Of a stretch of DNA of 64,000 nt, positions 45,022-52,523 are shown one piece after another; within the stretch, counting starts at the first letter, position 1; every line of letters starts with the position of its first letter. The notes under the pieces were generated by a model that had not been told where the DNA came from, searched no databases, and saw only the letters and a list, made by a program, of their open reading frames with translations. The position numbers and the translations under genes are program-made. The DNA is from Microbispora amethystogenes. Lineage in GTDB: Bacteria; Actinomycetota; Actinomycetes; Streptosporangiales; Streptosporangiaceae. The DNA is taken from contig NZ_BOOB01000001.1 in NCBI RefSeq assembly GCF_016863015.1, forward strand, positions 62,001 through 126,000, in the 5' to 3' direction.

Positions 45022-45855
45022 TCACGCGGCGGCACGGATCAGGCAGCGCTGCAGCCAGCGGTCCGTGCCGTCGTAGCGCGGTCGGTAGGCGGTGCGGCCG
45101 TGAACGAGGTGGGTGTTGTCGATGAGCAACAGGTCCCCGGTCCGAAGGGTGACCGTGACGGTCCGCTCCTCGATCCCCGCGCGCAGCGCCCGCAGCGGCC
45201 GCTCGTACTCCTCACCGGCCGCGCACAGCGCCTCGGCGTAGTTGAAGCGGAGCCGGCCTCGCCACTGCGACGCCACCGGTTTGGGTTCGGTGAGCGTGCC
45301 GCCGGGCAGGCGGAAGGCGAAGGCCGGCTCGGCCAGCGCCCGGCGGGTGCCGGGGTCGAGCCCCGCCCACACGTCGAGCAGGTCGCAGACCAGCGTGCCG
45401 ACCCTCTCGTCCGCACGCAGGCAGAGCAGGACGAGGGCGTCCGGGGTGTTCGGACGGAACGCCGTCTCGGTGTGCATCTCCAGGTACACGGCGTTGCTGG
45501 CGTTCTGCCGGGACGCCTCCCCGCGGAGCGGGTACAGGTTCTGCACCCGCGCGCCCGCGTGCCAGTCCGCGAAGGAGATCACCTCGCCGACCAGGGACGC
45601 GAGCGCGAGCAGCGGCGACTCGGTCCCGATGGGGTGCCCCAGCTCGGCGTAGGGGCGGTCGGGCGTCGGCGGAAGGACCGGCGGCACCCGGACCCCGGTG
45701 ACGTGCAGGAGGCCGGCCTCGCCCAGGGTCCGGCCGAACCGCGTCGCGGCCCGCGCCAGCTCGGGCCCGAGGCCGTACGATCGCTCATCGCCGCCTACGG
45801 CGGTGTCCGCGGGCAGGGTCAGCAGCGCCCGGCGGTGCGGGCCGGGCTCAGGCAA
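45022..45855 (-). CDS. clavaminate-synthase-like Fe(II)/2-oxoglutarate oxygenase
   Basis: 277 residues. Iron ligands HxE at 128-130 (EMHTETAF) and a distal His in LVHGRTAY near 251; the 2OG-binding Arg is in GTDRWLQR. The context HTETAFRPNTPDALVLLCLR resembles AsnO/VioC, which hydroxylate free or carrier-bound Asn and Arg at C-beta. The TTG start overlaps the radical SAM gene stop by 8 bases. It probably acts on an amino-acid-derived intermediate; regiochemistry is unknown. Confidence 0.87.
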   Translation of the reverse strand: MPEPGPHRRALLTLPADTAVGGDERSYGLGPELARAATRFGRTLGEAGLLHVTGVRVPPVLPPTPDRPYAELGHPIGTESPLLALASLVGEVISFADWHAGARVQNLYPLRGEASRQNASNAVYLEMHTETAFRPNTPDALVLLCLRADERVGTLVCDLLDVWAGLDPGTRRALAEPAFAFRLPGGTLTEPKPVASQWRGRLRFNYAEALCAAGEEYERPLRALRAGIEERTVTVTLRTGDLLLIDNTHLVHGRTAYRPRYDGTDRWLQRCLIRAAA

Positions 45856-46963
45856 GGCTGAATACCCCCGAGAAGACGGGGAGCCGGTGGTGCTCGATGA
45901 TCTCGTTGAACCTCACGTGCACGCGGATGAGCTCGTCGAGGTCGTAGACGAAGGGAATCCGCTGCTGCTTGACCACGAACGCGGTGAAGACCGTGGGAGA
46001 GGGCACGACCCCGAGTTCGGCGATCGTCTCCAGTCCACGCAGGGTCTCCTCGGGCGGCTCGATCCCCGCGAGCAGGCAGCTGCCGACGTTTCCGGCGCCG
46101 AACACCTCCACGGCGTCGGTGAAGATGTCCACGTAGTCCGCGAAGGTGATGTCGGCCTTGTATCCGTGGATGAGGCGCCGCCGGTAGTCCGCGTTCACCA
46201 CCTCGATCCCGCTGTTGAAGCGGGAGACGCCCGCGTCGCGCAGGGTGGTGAGGTAGTCGATCCGGCGGGCCCGGTTCCCGATGAGGCTCGGCGGGATGAC
46301 CTGCGAGACGTAGATCCCCTCCGTGTAGCCGGCGTCGCGCAGCGCCGTGGCCATCCGGCAGTGGCGCTCCAGCTCCAGCGCCTCGTTCGTGATGCTGCCG
46401 GTGCACAGCCAGACGATGTCGTACTTGGTGCGGAAGTCCTCCGCGTGGTCGTCGACGTAGCGGAGGCACTCGTCGAAGTTGGCCTTGTAGCTCCCGGTCT
46501 TCGTCTGCTGGATGGCGAGCACCTCCCACTCGCTCTCCTTGAAGCAGAAGTCGCAGGAGTACGCGCAGTAGGTGTGGTAGTCGAAGACGAAGCTGCGGGT
46601 GCCGTTCTCGCGGAGCAGCCCGAAGTTGTACATGCCGGTGGGCGCCCGGTCGTCGTCGACGAACTGCTCGCAGGCCACCTCGCGCTCCTCGTCGTTGATC
46701 AGCGCGCTGAGCCGGGTGCCGTCGAAGCAGAAGGGGGAGGCCTGGTTCACCCGTACGGTGATCTTCTTGCGGAAGCCGGGGCCGCTGATCACGATCTCGA
46801 TCCGCGGCAGCACCTGGCCGAGGATCGGCAGCCGGATGTCCGTGGTGGCGAAACGCACTCCGTCCCGGAGGGCGCCGAGCCGGAACACCTCCTCGATCCG
46901 CACGAGATCGAGATTCTTCAACGTCAGCGGGATGTGGGAGTCACGAGCGGCCGCACGTCTCAT
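45848..46963 (-). CDS. radical SAM enzyme
   Basis: 371 residues. The 4Fe-4S cluster motif CxxxCxxC is Cys133, Cys137, Cys140 (TYCAYSCDFCFK), placed after a ~130-residue N-terminal domain, later than in most family members. Downstream are the SAM-barrel landmarks DIVWLCTGSITNEA, SRFNSGIEVVNADYRRRLIHG and VGSCLLAGIEPPEETL. No SPASM or B12 domain is visible. Start ATG with AAGGA 6 bases before. It likely catalyses a C-C, C-S or skeletal rearrangement step specific to this operon; no characterised homologue recognised. Confidence 0.82.
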   Translation of the reverse strand: MRRAAARDSHIPLTLKNLDLVRIEEVFRLGALRDGVRFATTDIRLPILGQVLPRIEIVISGPGFRKKITVRVNQASPFCFDGTRLSALINDEEREVACEQFVDDDRAPTGMYNFGLLRENGTRSFVFDYHTYCAYSCDFCFKESEWEVLAIQQTKTGSYKANFDECLRYVDDHAEDFRTKYDIVWLCTGSITNEALELERHCRMATALRDAGYTEGIYVSQVIPPSLIGNRARRIDYLTTLRDAGVSRFNSGIEVVNADYRRRLIHGYKADITFADYVDIFTDAVEVFGAGNVGSCLLAGIEPPEETLRGLETIAELGVVPSPTVFTAFVVKQQRIPFVYDLDELIRVHVRFNEIIEHHRLPVFSGVFSLA

Positions 46964-47002
46964 GAGAGTCCTTCGGGAAGGGGAACTACCGGGCCGTGGG
47001 AG

Positions 47003-48142
47003 TCATTTGTCCAGGATGCGGAGGGCGTTCTCGCCGAGCAGGGCGCGGCGCAGGTCCTCGGGCAGGGACGCCAGAACCGGCTCCCACTCCTCCCGCGGCC
47101 GGAAGGGCGTGCCGGGGTGGGGGAAGTCGGTGGCGAGGAGCACCCGGGAGCGGAGTTCTCCGGGGAGCCGGTCGAGACGCTCGCCGAGGCCGGTCGAGAA
47201 GAAGAAGGCGTCGCGGTCGTACAGGTAGTGCCGGGGCGGGTGATCGGGGGTGTCGCGCCCGGTCTCCCGCAGCGTCTCGAACGACTCCTGCGCGCGCTCC
47301 AGCCAGGCGGGCAGCCAGCCGATGTTGCACTCGTGGAAGGCGAACCGCAGGTCCGGGAAGCGGTCGGGGACCCGCGCGTCGAGCAGCCCCGCCAGGAAGA
47401 GCTGACCGGGCAGGATCTCGTTGACGTGGTTGAAGAACGCGCCGGCGCCGGGCGCGCGCACGCTGGTCGGGAGGGGCAGCGGCAGCAGGTGCGGCACGGC
47501 GACCTTGTGCAGGTGGATCACCAGGCCGTGGTCCTGCGCGGCCGCCCAGAACGGGTCGAGCCGGGCGTCGAGGACCGTCACCCCGTGGGGAAGCATCACG
47601 TGCCGGAAACCCGCCCCGGCGAGCGCGGCCACCTCCTGCGGAAACGGCGCCTCGGGGGACAGCGCCAGCTGGCCCACCGGGACGAGCCTGCCGGGGGCCG
47701 CCGAGGCGAAGTCCGTCATCCAGCGGTTGTAGGCGCGCAGGTGGGCGACCGCGTAGGGAGAGGCGCAGTCCACCTCTCTGGGCCAGATCAGCCCGAGGGA
47801 CGGGAAGAGCAGCGTGGCCTCGACGCCCTCGGCGTCCAGCCACCGCACCCGTGCCTCACCGTCGTAGGACGCCGGTGGGCACGACTCCATGAAGGGGGCG
47901 TACTCCGCGCGTTCCAGGGTGTTCCATTCCACGATGGGCTGGGCCGGGTCGTAGGGGACGCCGCCGAGCCGGCGGATGAGCCGGGAGGGACTCCCGTCGA
48001 TCAGGAGGCGGTCGCCGTCGGACGGATCACGCTCCACCCGCAGGCAGGTCTCCCGGAACGCGGGGTCGACGTACTCCTCCCACAGTGTCCCGGGTTCGAT
48101 GACATGGCCGTCCGCGTCGACGACCGGGTAGCCGTTCCACAT
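47003..48142 (-). CDS. amidohydrolase family 2 protein (decarboxylase/hydrolase)
   Basis: 379 residues. The N-terminal metal-binding start VVDADGHVIEP near 8-18 matches ACMSD-type amidohydrolases. Other barrel landmarks are the His-rich strand LVIHLHKVAVPHLL near 208 and ATDFPHPGTPF near 345, with the conserved Asp in DFPHP. Members decarboxylate or hydrolyse small carboxylated aromatics or amides. It follows the upstream 2OG oxygenase gene after 33 bases and precedes the radical SAM gene. Confidence 0.82.
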   Translation of the reverse strand: MWNGYPVVDADGHVIEPGTLWEEYVDPAFRETCLRVERDPSDGDRLLIDGSPSRLIRRLGGVPYDPAQPIVEWNTLERAEYAPFMESCPPASYDGEARVRWLDAEGVEATLLFPSLGLIWPREVDCASPYAVAHLRAYNRWMTDFASAAPGRLVPVGQLALSPEAPFPQEVAALAGAGFRHVMLPHGVTVLDARLDPFWAAAQDHGLVIHLHKVAVPHLLPLPLPTSVRAPGAGAFFNHVNEILPGQLFLAGLLDARVPDRFPDLRFAFHECNIGWLPAWLERAQESFETLRETGRDTPDHPPRHYLYDRDAFFFSTGLGERLDRLPGELRSRVLLATDFPHPGTPFRPREEWEPVLASLPEDLRRALLGENALRILDK

Positions 48143-48175
48143 GCTTTGCGTCCTCGCGTCGGGGAGCCCGGCCCG

Positions 48176-49213
48176 CTACGGCTGGGCGGCGGGCCGGCTG
48201 AGCGCCTTCTGGTAGTCGTCGGGGTAGTTCGCGTAACGCCGATCGGAGACCAGGCGGCCGGTCTCCCGGTCGCCGTCCAGCAGGCGGGTGGTGACGAGCA
48301 TGCGTTGCAGCCAGCGATCGGTCCCGTCGTAGCTCGGGACGATGGCGTTGCGCCCGTGGACGACCCGCGAGTTGTCCAGGACGAGCAGGTCTCCCGTGAC
48401 CAGCGGGACGTCGGCGGCGACGGCCAGGACCCGCCGGGTCAGCTCGTCCAGCGTCCGCTGCGACTCCTCGTCGATCGCGACCAGGTCGCCGACGTACTCG
48501 ACCACCCGCGTGCCGTCCCGGTAGCTGATGATCGGCTGCGGCTCGGTGAGCCCGCGCCCGTCGATGACGACCACCGGGTTGTCGGTCTCGAACGCGTACC
48601 GTGCCTGGGCGAGCACCGCCAGGTCGGCGTCGTCCAGGGCGTCGACCACCCGGGTGATGTCGGCGACCCGCGTCTTGGCCTGACCGGTCGGGTCGCCCCG
48701 CAGACAGAGCAGGGCGAGATAGTCGGGGGACACGTCGCGGAAGGGCGTCTCGGTGTGCAGGAGGAACTCCACCGCGTTGGATCCGAACTGCAGATCGCGG
48801 TGGGCCCGGATCGGGTACTTGTTGTGGACCAGATGCCCGGAGTCCCACTCCAGGTAGCTGAACGGCTCGCCGAGAAGGTCCACCACGCCGGCGAGCAGCG
48901 CCTCGGTGCCCACAGCGGCGAGGTCGGGCAGCGAGGCGAAGGACCGTCCGGGCGTGGGCGGCAGATCGTGGACGATCGGCAGGTTGCGGAGGAGCAGCGC
49001 GCCGGGCGCGCGGCGGATCCGGAGGGCCTCCACCGCGGCGCGCACCCGTGCGGGGACCACGTCCCGTCTCCCGCGGACCTGCGCCAGGAAGGTCTCGAAC
49101 TCGTCGTACGGATTGGCGTCGACGGAGCCGATGCCGGCGCGCAGGGCCTCCCTCTCCGCGTCCGTAAGCTCGACGACGGGGATCTCTGTCAGCGGCTCAG
49201 TTGATTCGGACAT
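48176..49213 (-). CDS. clavaminate-synthase-like Fe(II)/2-oxoglutarate oxygenase
   Basis: 345 residues, first gene of the operon. Iron ligands HxE at 153-155 (LLHTETPF), distal His in VVHGRNAIVPS near 301 and 2OG Arg in GTDRWLQR. LTEPQPIISYRDG is near 230. Closest in character to the AsnO/VioC/clavaminate synthase group but about 70 residues longer than its 45 kb paralogue. The two share the GTDRWLQR end, suggesting successive oxidations of the same type of substrate. Confidence 0.86.
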   Translation of the reverse strand: MSESTEPLTEIPVVELTDAEREALRAGIGSVDANPYDEFETFLAQVRGRRDVVPARVRAAVEALRIRRAPGALLLRNLPIVHDLPPTPGRSFASLPDLAAVGTEALLAGVVDLLGEPFSYLEWDSGHLVHNKYPIRAHRDLQFGSNAVEFLLHTETPFRDVSPDYLALLCLRGDPTGQAKTRVADITRVVDALDDADLAVLAQARYAFETDNPVVVIDGRGLTEPQPIISYRDGTRVVEYVGDLVAIDEESQRTLDELTRRVLAVAADVPLVTGDLLVLDNSRVVHGRNAIVPSYDGTDRWLQRMLVTTRLLDGDRETGRLVSDRRYANYPDDYQKALSRPAAQP

Positions 49214-49337
49214 GGCGGAAATCCCTTCCGTAGCGGAGGGGTGCGCGTGCCGGGGTGGTCATTCCCGCCCGGGCCCTCCGTATATCGGGGTGGAAAACCG
49301 GGGCTGAGTCGATCGGTATTTCGAGAGGCGCGGGCCA

Positions 49338-49373
49338 TGCCATCTCCGATGGCACACCTCCTCCGATTGCACA
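49338..49373. promoter_or_regulatory. candidate operator of the 11-gene operon: direct and inverted repeats
   Basis: CTCCGATGGCACA (49344) and CTCCGATTGCACA (49361) form a 17-bp-period direct repeat with one mismatch. The first copy overlaps a perfect inverted repeat TGCCATC-TCC-GATGGCA (49338-49354). It sits 125-160 bases upstream of the first gene, next to the LAL regulator gene. It is a plausible binding site for that regulator. Confidence 0.45.
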
Positions 49374-49477
49374 CGCAGCCGGCCCGGCGGCCGGTTTCAC
49401 CGGAGTTGATTAAACAGTTCCCCCTTTGCGGCGTCATTGGGGGAAACCCTGAAACGCCGTGGGCCGGACGCGGATCG

Positions 49478-52219
49478 TCACCCGGGCGTCCGCCTGCCGG
49501 TGCTCACGCGCAGCGCGAGCTCGGTGCGGCTGCGCACCCCGAGTTTCCGGTAGACGCTGGACAGATGGCTCTCCACCGTCTTCACGCCGATCGCCAGCTC
49601 CTTGGCGATCTCCTGGTTGGTCCGGCCCTCGGCCGCCAGCGCGACGACCTGCGCCTCCGACACGGTCAGGCGGTCGGGTGCGGAGAGCCGCGGCCGCGGC
49701 TCACCCCGCCCTGCCCACCACTCGGCGCCGATCTTGGTGAAGACCCTGGACGCCCGTTCCATGGTGCGCCGCGCGGCCTCCCGGCGGCGCAGGCGGCTCT
49801 GTGACCTGCTGAGCGCGAGCAGGGTGCGGCCGAGCTCGAAGGGCATGCCGGCGGCGGAGAACTCGGCCACAGCGGCCTCCAGCTCGGCGGCTCCCCGTTT
49901 CGGCGATCCGGTGGCGGTCAGCAGCACGCCGTGCGCCCGGGCGGCGAGGCCCCGGCCCAGCGGCCGGTCGACGACGCGCAGGTGCCGCTGGATCCTCTCG
50001 ACGCGCTCGGCCGCCTGCTCGTACTGTCCGACCTGCACCAGCGCCTCGACGTGGTCGGCGCCCGCCGTCGGGCAGACCACGTCGGGGACGACGCCGAGAG
50101 AGCGGGACGTCTGCTCGACGGCGTCCAGGTGCCGGACGGCCGACATCGGATCGCCGTCGGACAGGTCGACGAAGCCGAGCAGCGCGCGCACCGAGAGCGC
50201 GGCCAGCCTGTTGCCCGAGGCCTTGGCGATCCGCAGCCCTTCAGCGGCCAGCAGCCGGGCCCTGCCCAGCTCGCCGTGCATGGCGAGCAGGAGTGCCTCG
50301 GCGAACAGGGCGGCGGACGTGGGGACGCCGGTCGCCTCCACCGCGCGTGCGGCCAGGTCCGCGTAGCGCGCCGCCGCGCGCAGATCACCGGCGAGGCACT
50401 CCACCTCGGCGGCCCAGGCCATCCCCCAGTCGGCGCAGGCCACGGTGCCGGTCTCGACGGCCGCGGTGCGCAGGGCGGCGAACACGGCCCGCGCCTCGGG
50501 CAGGTCCCCCAGGCAACGGCACAGGAAGCCGTACAGGTGCGGGCCCACGAGAGGCCGGCGATCCACGGGGTTGTGACAACGAGGCGCGGGCATGGCCGCC
50601 GGGGGCGGGGCGCCGCGCATGAGCTCGATCGCGGACAGCACGGCGACGGCCTCGCCGCGCGCGTCCTCGTTCCCGGCCGCCTCGGTGAGGCGCAGCAGTT
50701 CCCTGGCGTGTCCCTGGGCGGCGGCGAGATCGCCTCTGTGCACGCAGTAGTACGTCAGGCCGGCCGTGATCGGGATCAGCAGGTCGGGCCGCCCGGCGGC
50801 CTCGGCGCGGCCGCGCTCCAGACGCGTGATCGAGCCCGGGACGTCGCCCGAACCAAAAGCCGCCTGTCCCAGGAGGAGGAGCATCTCCGCCCGGACCGGC
50901 CCGGGCGGGCAGCGGCGCAGCGCGTCCTCCAGGACGACCAGGGCCCGCGATCCGTCTCCTCCGGAGATCAGGTGACCGGCGGCGTCGCGCCAGCGGCGCA
51001 GGCCGAGCTCGCGCTCCCCGGGAGAGGTGAGCCGGGCGGCGTGCGCCGTCATGTCGCCCGCGGTGAGCGGGTCGCCGCGGGCGGCCGTCAGTGCGGCGGC
51101 GGCGGCGAGCGTGTCGGCCACGACCGGGTCGGTACGGCCGGCCGTCGCGGCCAGGTGCCGCGCGCGTTCCTCCACGTCGGTCACCACCCGGGCGAGCCGC
51201 TGATGCATCTCCCGGCGTCGCAGCGGCCCCGCGACCTCGAACACCACGTTCCGGAACAGCGGGTCGCGGAAGCCGAGGGACTCGTGTTCGAGCACGACGA
51301 GTCGCCGGTTGATCGCCTCCGCCAGCCCCGTCAGCGAGCCGGTCACGGTCCGGACGAGAGCGATCGTGGGCGTCTCGGCACAGGCGACCAGCAGCACCGC
51401 CTCCGCCGCCGCCGGAGGCAGCGCGCGGACGCGCCCGCGGAGCAGGTGCCGCAGGCTCTCCGGCAACGGGAGGTCGCCGGACGGATAGGACCGCTCGCTC
51501 CAGGCCCGGGCCGTCTCCAGGCCGAACAGGGGATTGCCGCCGCACGCCCGGTGCAGCCAGCGCAGCAGGGGCCGGGGAAAGGCCGTGCCGTAACGGCTCT
51601 CCACCACGGCGGCCAGGGCGAGGGGAGCCAGGGGCCCGACCTCCCAGCAGGTGACCCGTTCGGGGGGCAGCACCCGGACCAGCGTGGGCCAGGCGTCGCC
51701 CTCCGTCCCCGCGCCGAGCGTGACGAGCAGCTTCACGGGCTCGACGGTCAGGCGCCGGAGCACGAACGTGAGCACGACCTCGGTCGCGGAGTCCAGCCAC
51801 TGGAGGTCGTCGAGGGCGATCAGCACGGGTCCTTCGGCGGACAGGTTCCTGATCAGGTCCAGCACGGCCAGCGCCACCGCGCGCTGGTGGGGCGGCACCC
51901 CGGGGGCCTGCTCCCACCACAGGGTGCCGGCCAGCACGCCGCGCAACGGCTCACGCAGGCCGCGTACGGCCGCGGAGCCCTCCAGGCCGGCGAAGAGGTC
52001 GCCGAGGCCGACATAGGACAGGCCGGTCTCGCTCAGGTCGGACCGGCAGGAGAGGACCTGGAACGACCGCTCGTTCGCGGCGGCCAGGGCGGCGGACCAG
52101 AGGGTGGACTTGCCGACGCCCACGTCTCCGCCCAGCACTCCCATGCAGGGGCCGGAAACGTCGGCGTCGAGCCACGTCTCGATCGCGCGGGCCTCGTCGA
52201 CCCTGCCGGGGACGTCCAA
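49478..52219 (-). CDS. LuxR-family LAL transcriptional activator
   Basis: 913 residues. N-terminal STAND ATPase: Walker A GGDVGVGKSTLW near 29-40, Walker B-like VLIALDDLQWLDS near 125, then long TPR-like helical repeats. C-terminal LuxR HTH LTVSEAQVVALAAEGRTNQE, IAKELAIGVKTVESHLSSVYRKL within the last ~70 residues. TTG start at 52219 behind AGAGG. LALs activate antibiotic clusters. It lies just upstream of the 11-gene operon on the same strand and divergent from the fused exporter, so it probably controls both. Confidence 0.9.
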   Translation of the reverse strand: MDVPGRVDEARAIETWLDADVSGPCMGVLGGDVGVGKSTLWSAALAAANERSFQVLSCRSDLSETGLSYVGLGDLFAGLEGSAAVRGLREPLRGVLAGTLWWEQAPGVPPHQRAVALAVLDLIRNLSAEGPVLIALDDLQWLDSATEVVLTFVLRRLTVEPVKLLVTLGAGTEGDAWPTLVRVLPPERVTCWEVGPLAPLALAAVVESRYGTAFPRPLLRWLHRACGGNPLFGLETARAWSERSYPSGDLPLPESLRHLLRGRVRALPPAAAEAVLLVACAETPTIALVRTVTGSLTGLAEAINRRLVVLEHESLGFRDPLFRNVVFEVAGPLRRREMHQRLARVVTDVEERARHLAATAGRTDPVVADTLAAAAALTAARGDPLTAGDMTAHAARLTSPGERELGLRRWRDAAGHLISGGDGSRALVVLEDALRRCPPGPVRAEMLLLLGQAAFGSGDVPGSITRLERGRAEAAGRPDLLIPITAGLTYYCVHRGDLAAAQGHARELLRLTEAAGNEDARGEAVAVLSAIELMRGAPPPAAMPAPRCHNPVDRRPLVGPHLYGFLCRCLGDLPEARAVFAALRTAAVETGTVACADWGMAWAAEVECLAGDLRAAARYADLAARAVEATGVPTSAALFAEALLLAMHGELGRARLLAAEGLRIAKASGNRLAALSVRALLGFVDLSDGDPMSAVRHLDAVEQTSRSLGVVPDVVCPTAGADHVEALVQVGQYEQAAERVERIQRHLRVVDRPLGRGLAARAHGVLLTATGSPKRGAAELEAAVAEFSAAGMPFELGRTLLALSRSQSRLRRREAARRTMERASRVFTKIGAEWWAGRGEPRPRLSAPDRLTVSEAQVVALAAEGRTNQEIAKELAIGVKTVESHLSSVYRKLGVRSRTELALRVSTGRRTPG

Positions 52220-52321
52220 TGGATCCTCTTGCGGGAAGTTTCCTTACCGGCAGCGGTCGCCGCGGCAGTGAGGAGATTCAACTACCGCGATGATCGTCAC
52301 GTAACAGTTAATGCGAAACAT

Positions 52322-52337
52322 TCAGGGTTTTCCCTGA
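52322..52337. promoter_or_regulatory. dyad TCAGGG-TTTT-CCCTGA
   Basis: Perfect 6-bp inverted repeat with a TTTT spacer, about 100 bases upstream of the LAL regulator start and 185 bases upstream of the exporter start. Candidate operator. Confidence 0.4.
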
Positions 52338-52424
52338 TGAAACCGCCAAGAATGTCACGTTAACTTCCTTCGGTGGAGCGGCCGCGAGTACCGCGTGCAC
52401 GGGCGGGCCTACGGACATCCCTCT

Positions 52425-52436
52425 TACCAAAAGGTA
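52425..52436. promoter_or_regulatory. dyad TACC-AAAA-GGTA
   Basis: Perfect 4-bp inverted repeat with an AAAA spacer in an AT-rich stretch on the exporter side. Together with the dyad at 52322 it suggests regulated divergent transcription. Confidence 0.35.
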
Positions 52437-52523
52437 CTTCTCCCTTTGAATAGCCATAATTCGGTCGATCCTGAAGTGGCCGATCCCGCGTTCGCCGGTC
52501 CTTCCGTCCGGGCGCCGCTGACC

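Larger units (their letters stand above)
52220..52523. other. 304-bp divergent region between LAL regulator and exporter
   Basis: AT-rich for this genome. It carries two perfect dyads listed separately, plus GTCACGTAACAG and GTCACGTTAAC segments. No gene is seen. Confidence 0.55.

Noticed and set aside
49189-49437. Possible small precursor peptide before the first gene of the operon (49-82 residues, Pro/Gly/Arg-rich)
   Set aside because: Attractive because a radical SAM gene follows, but third positions are only about half G/C, no leader-core pattern is visible, and the best ATG competes with the 2OG gene start. Worth a homology check but not supported.
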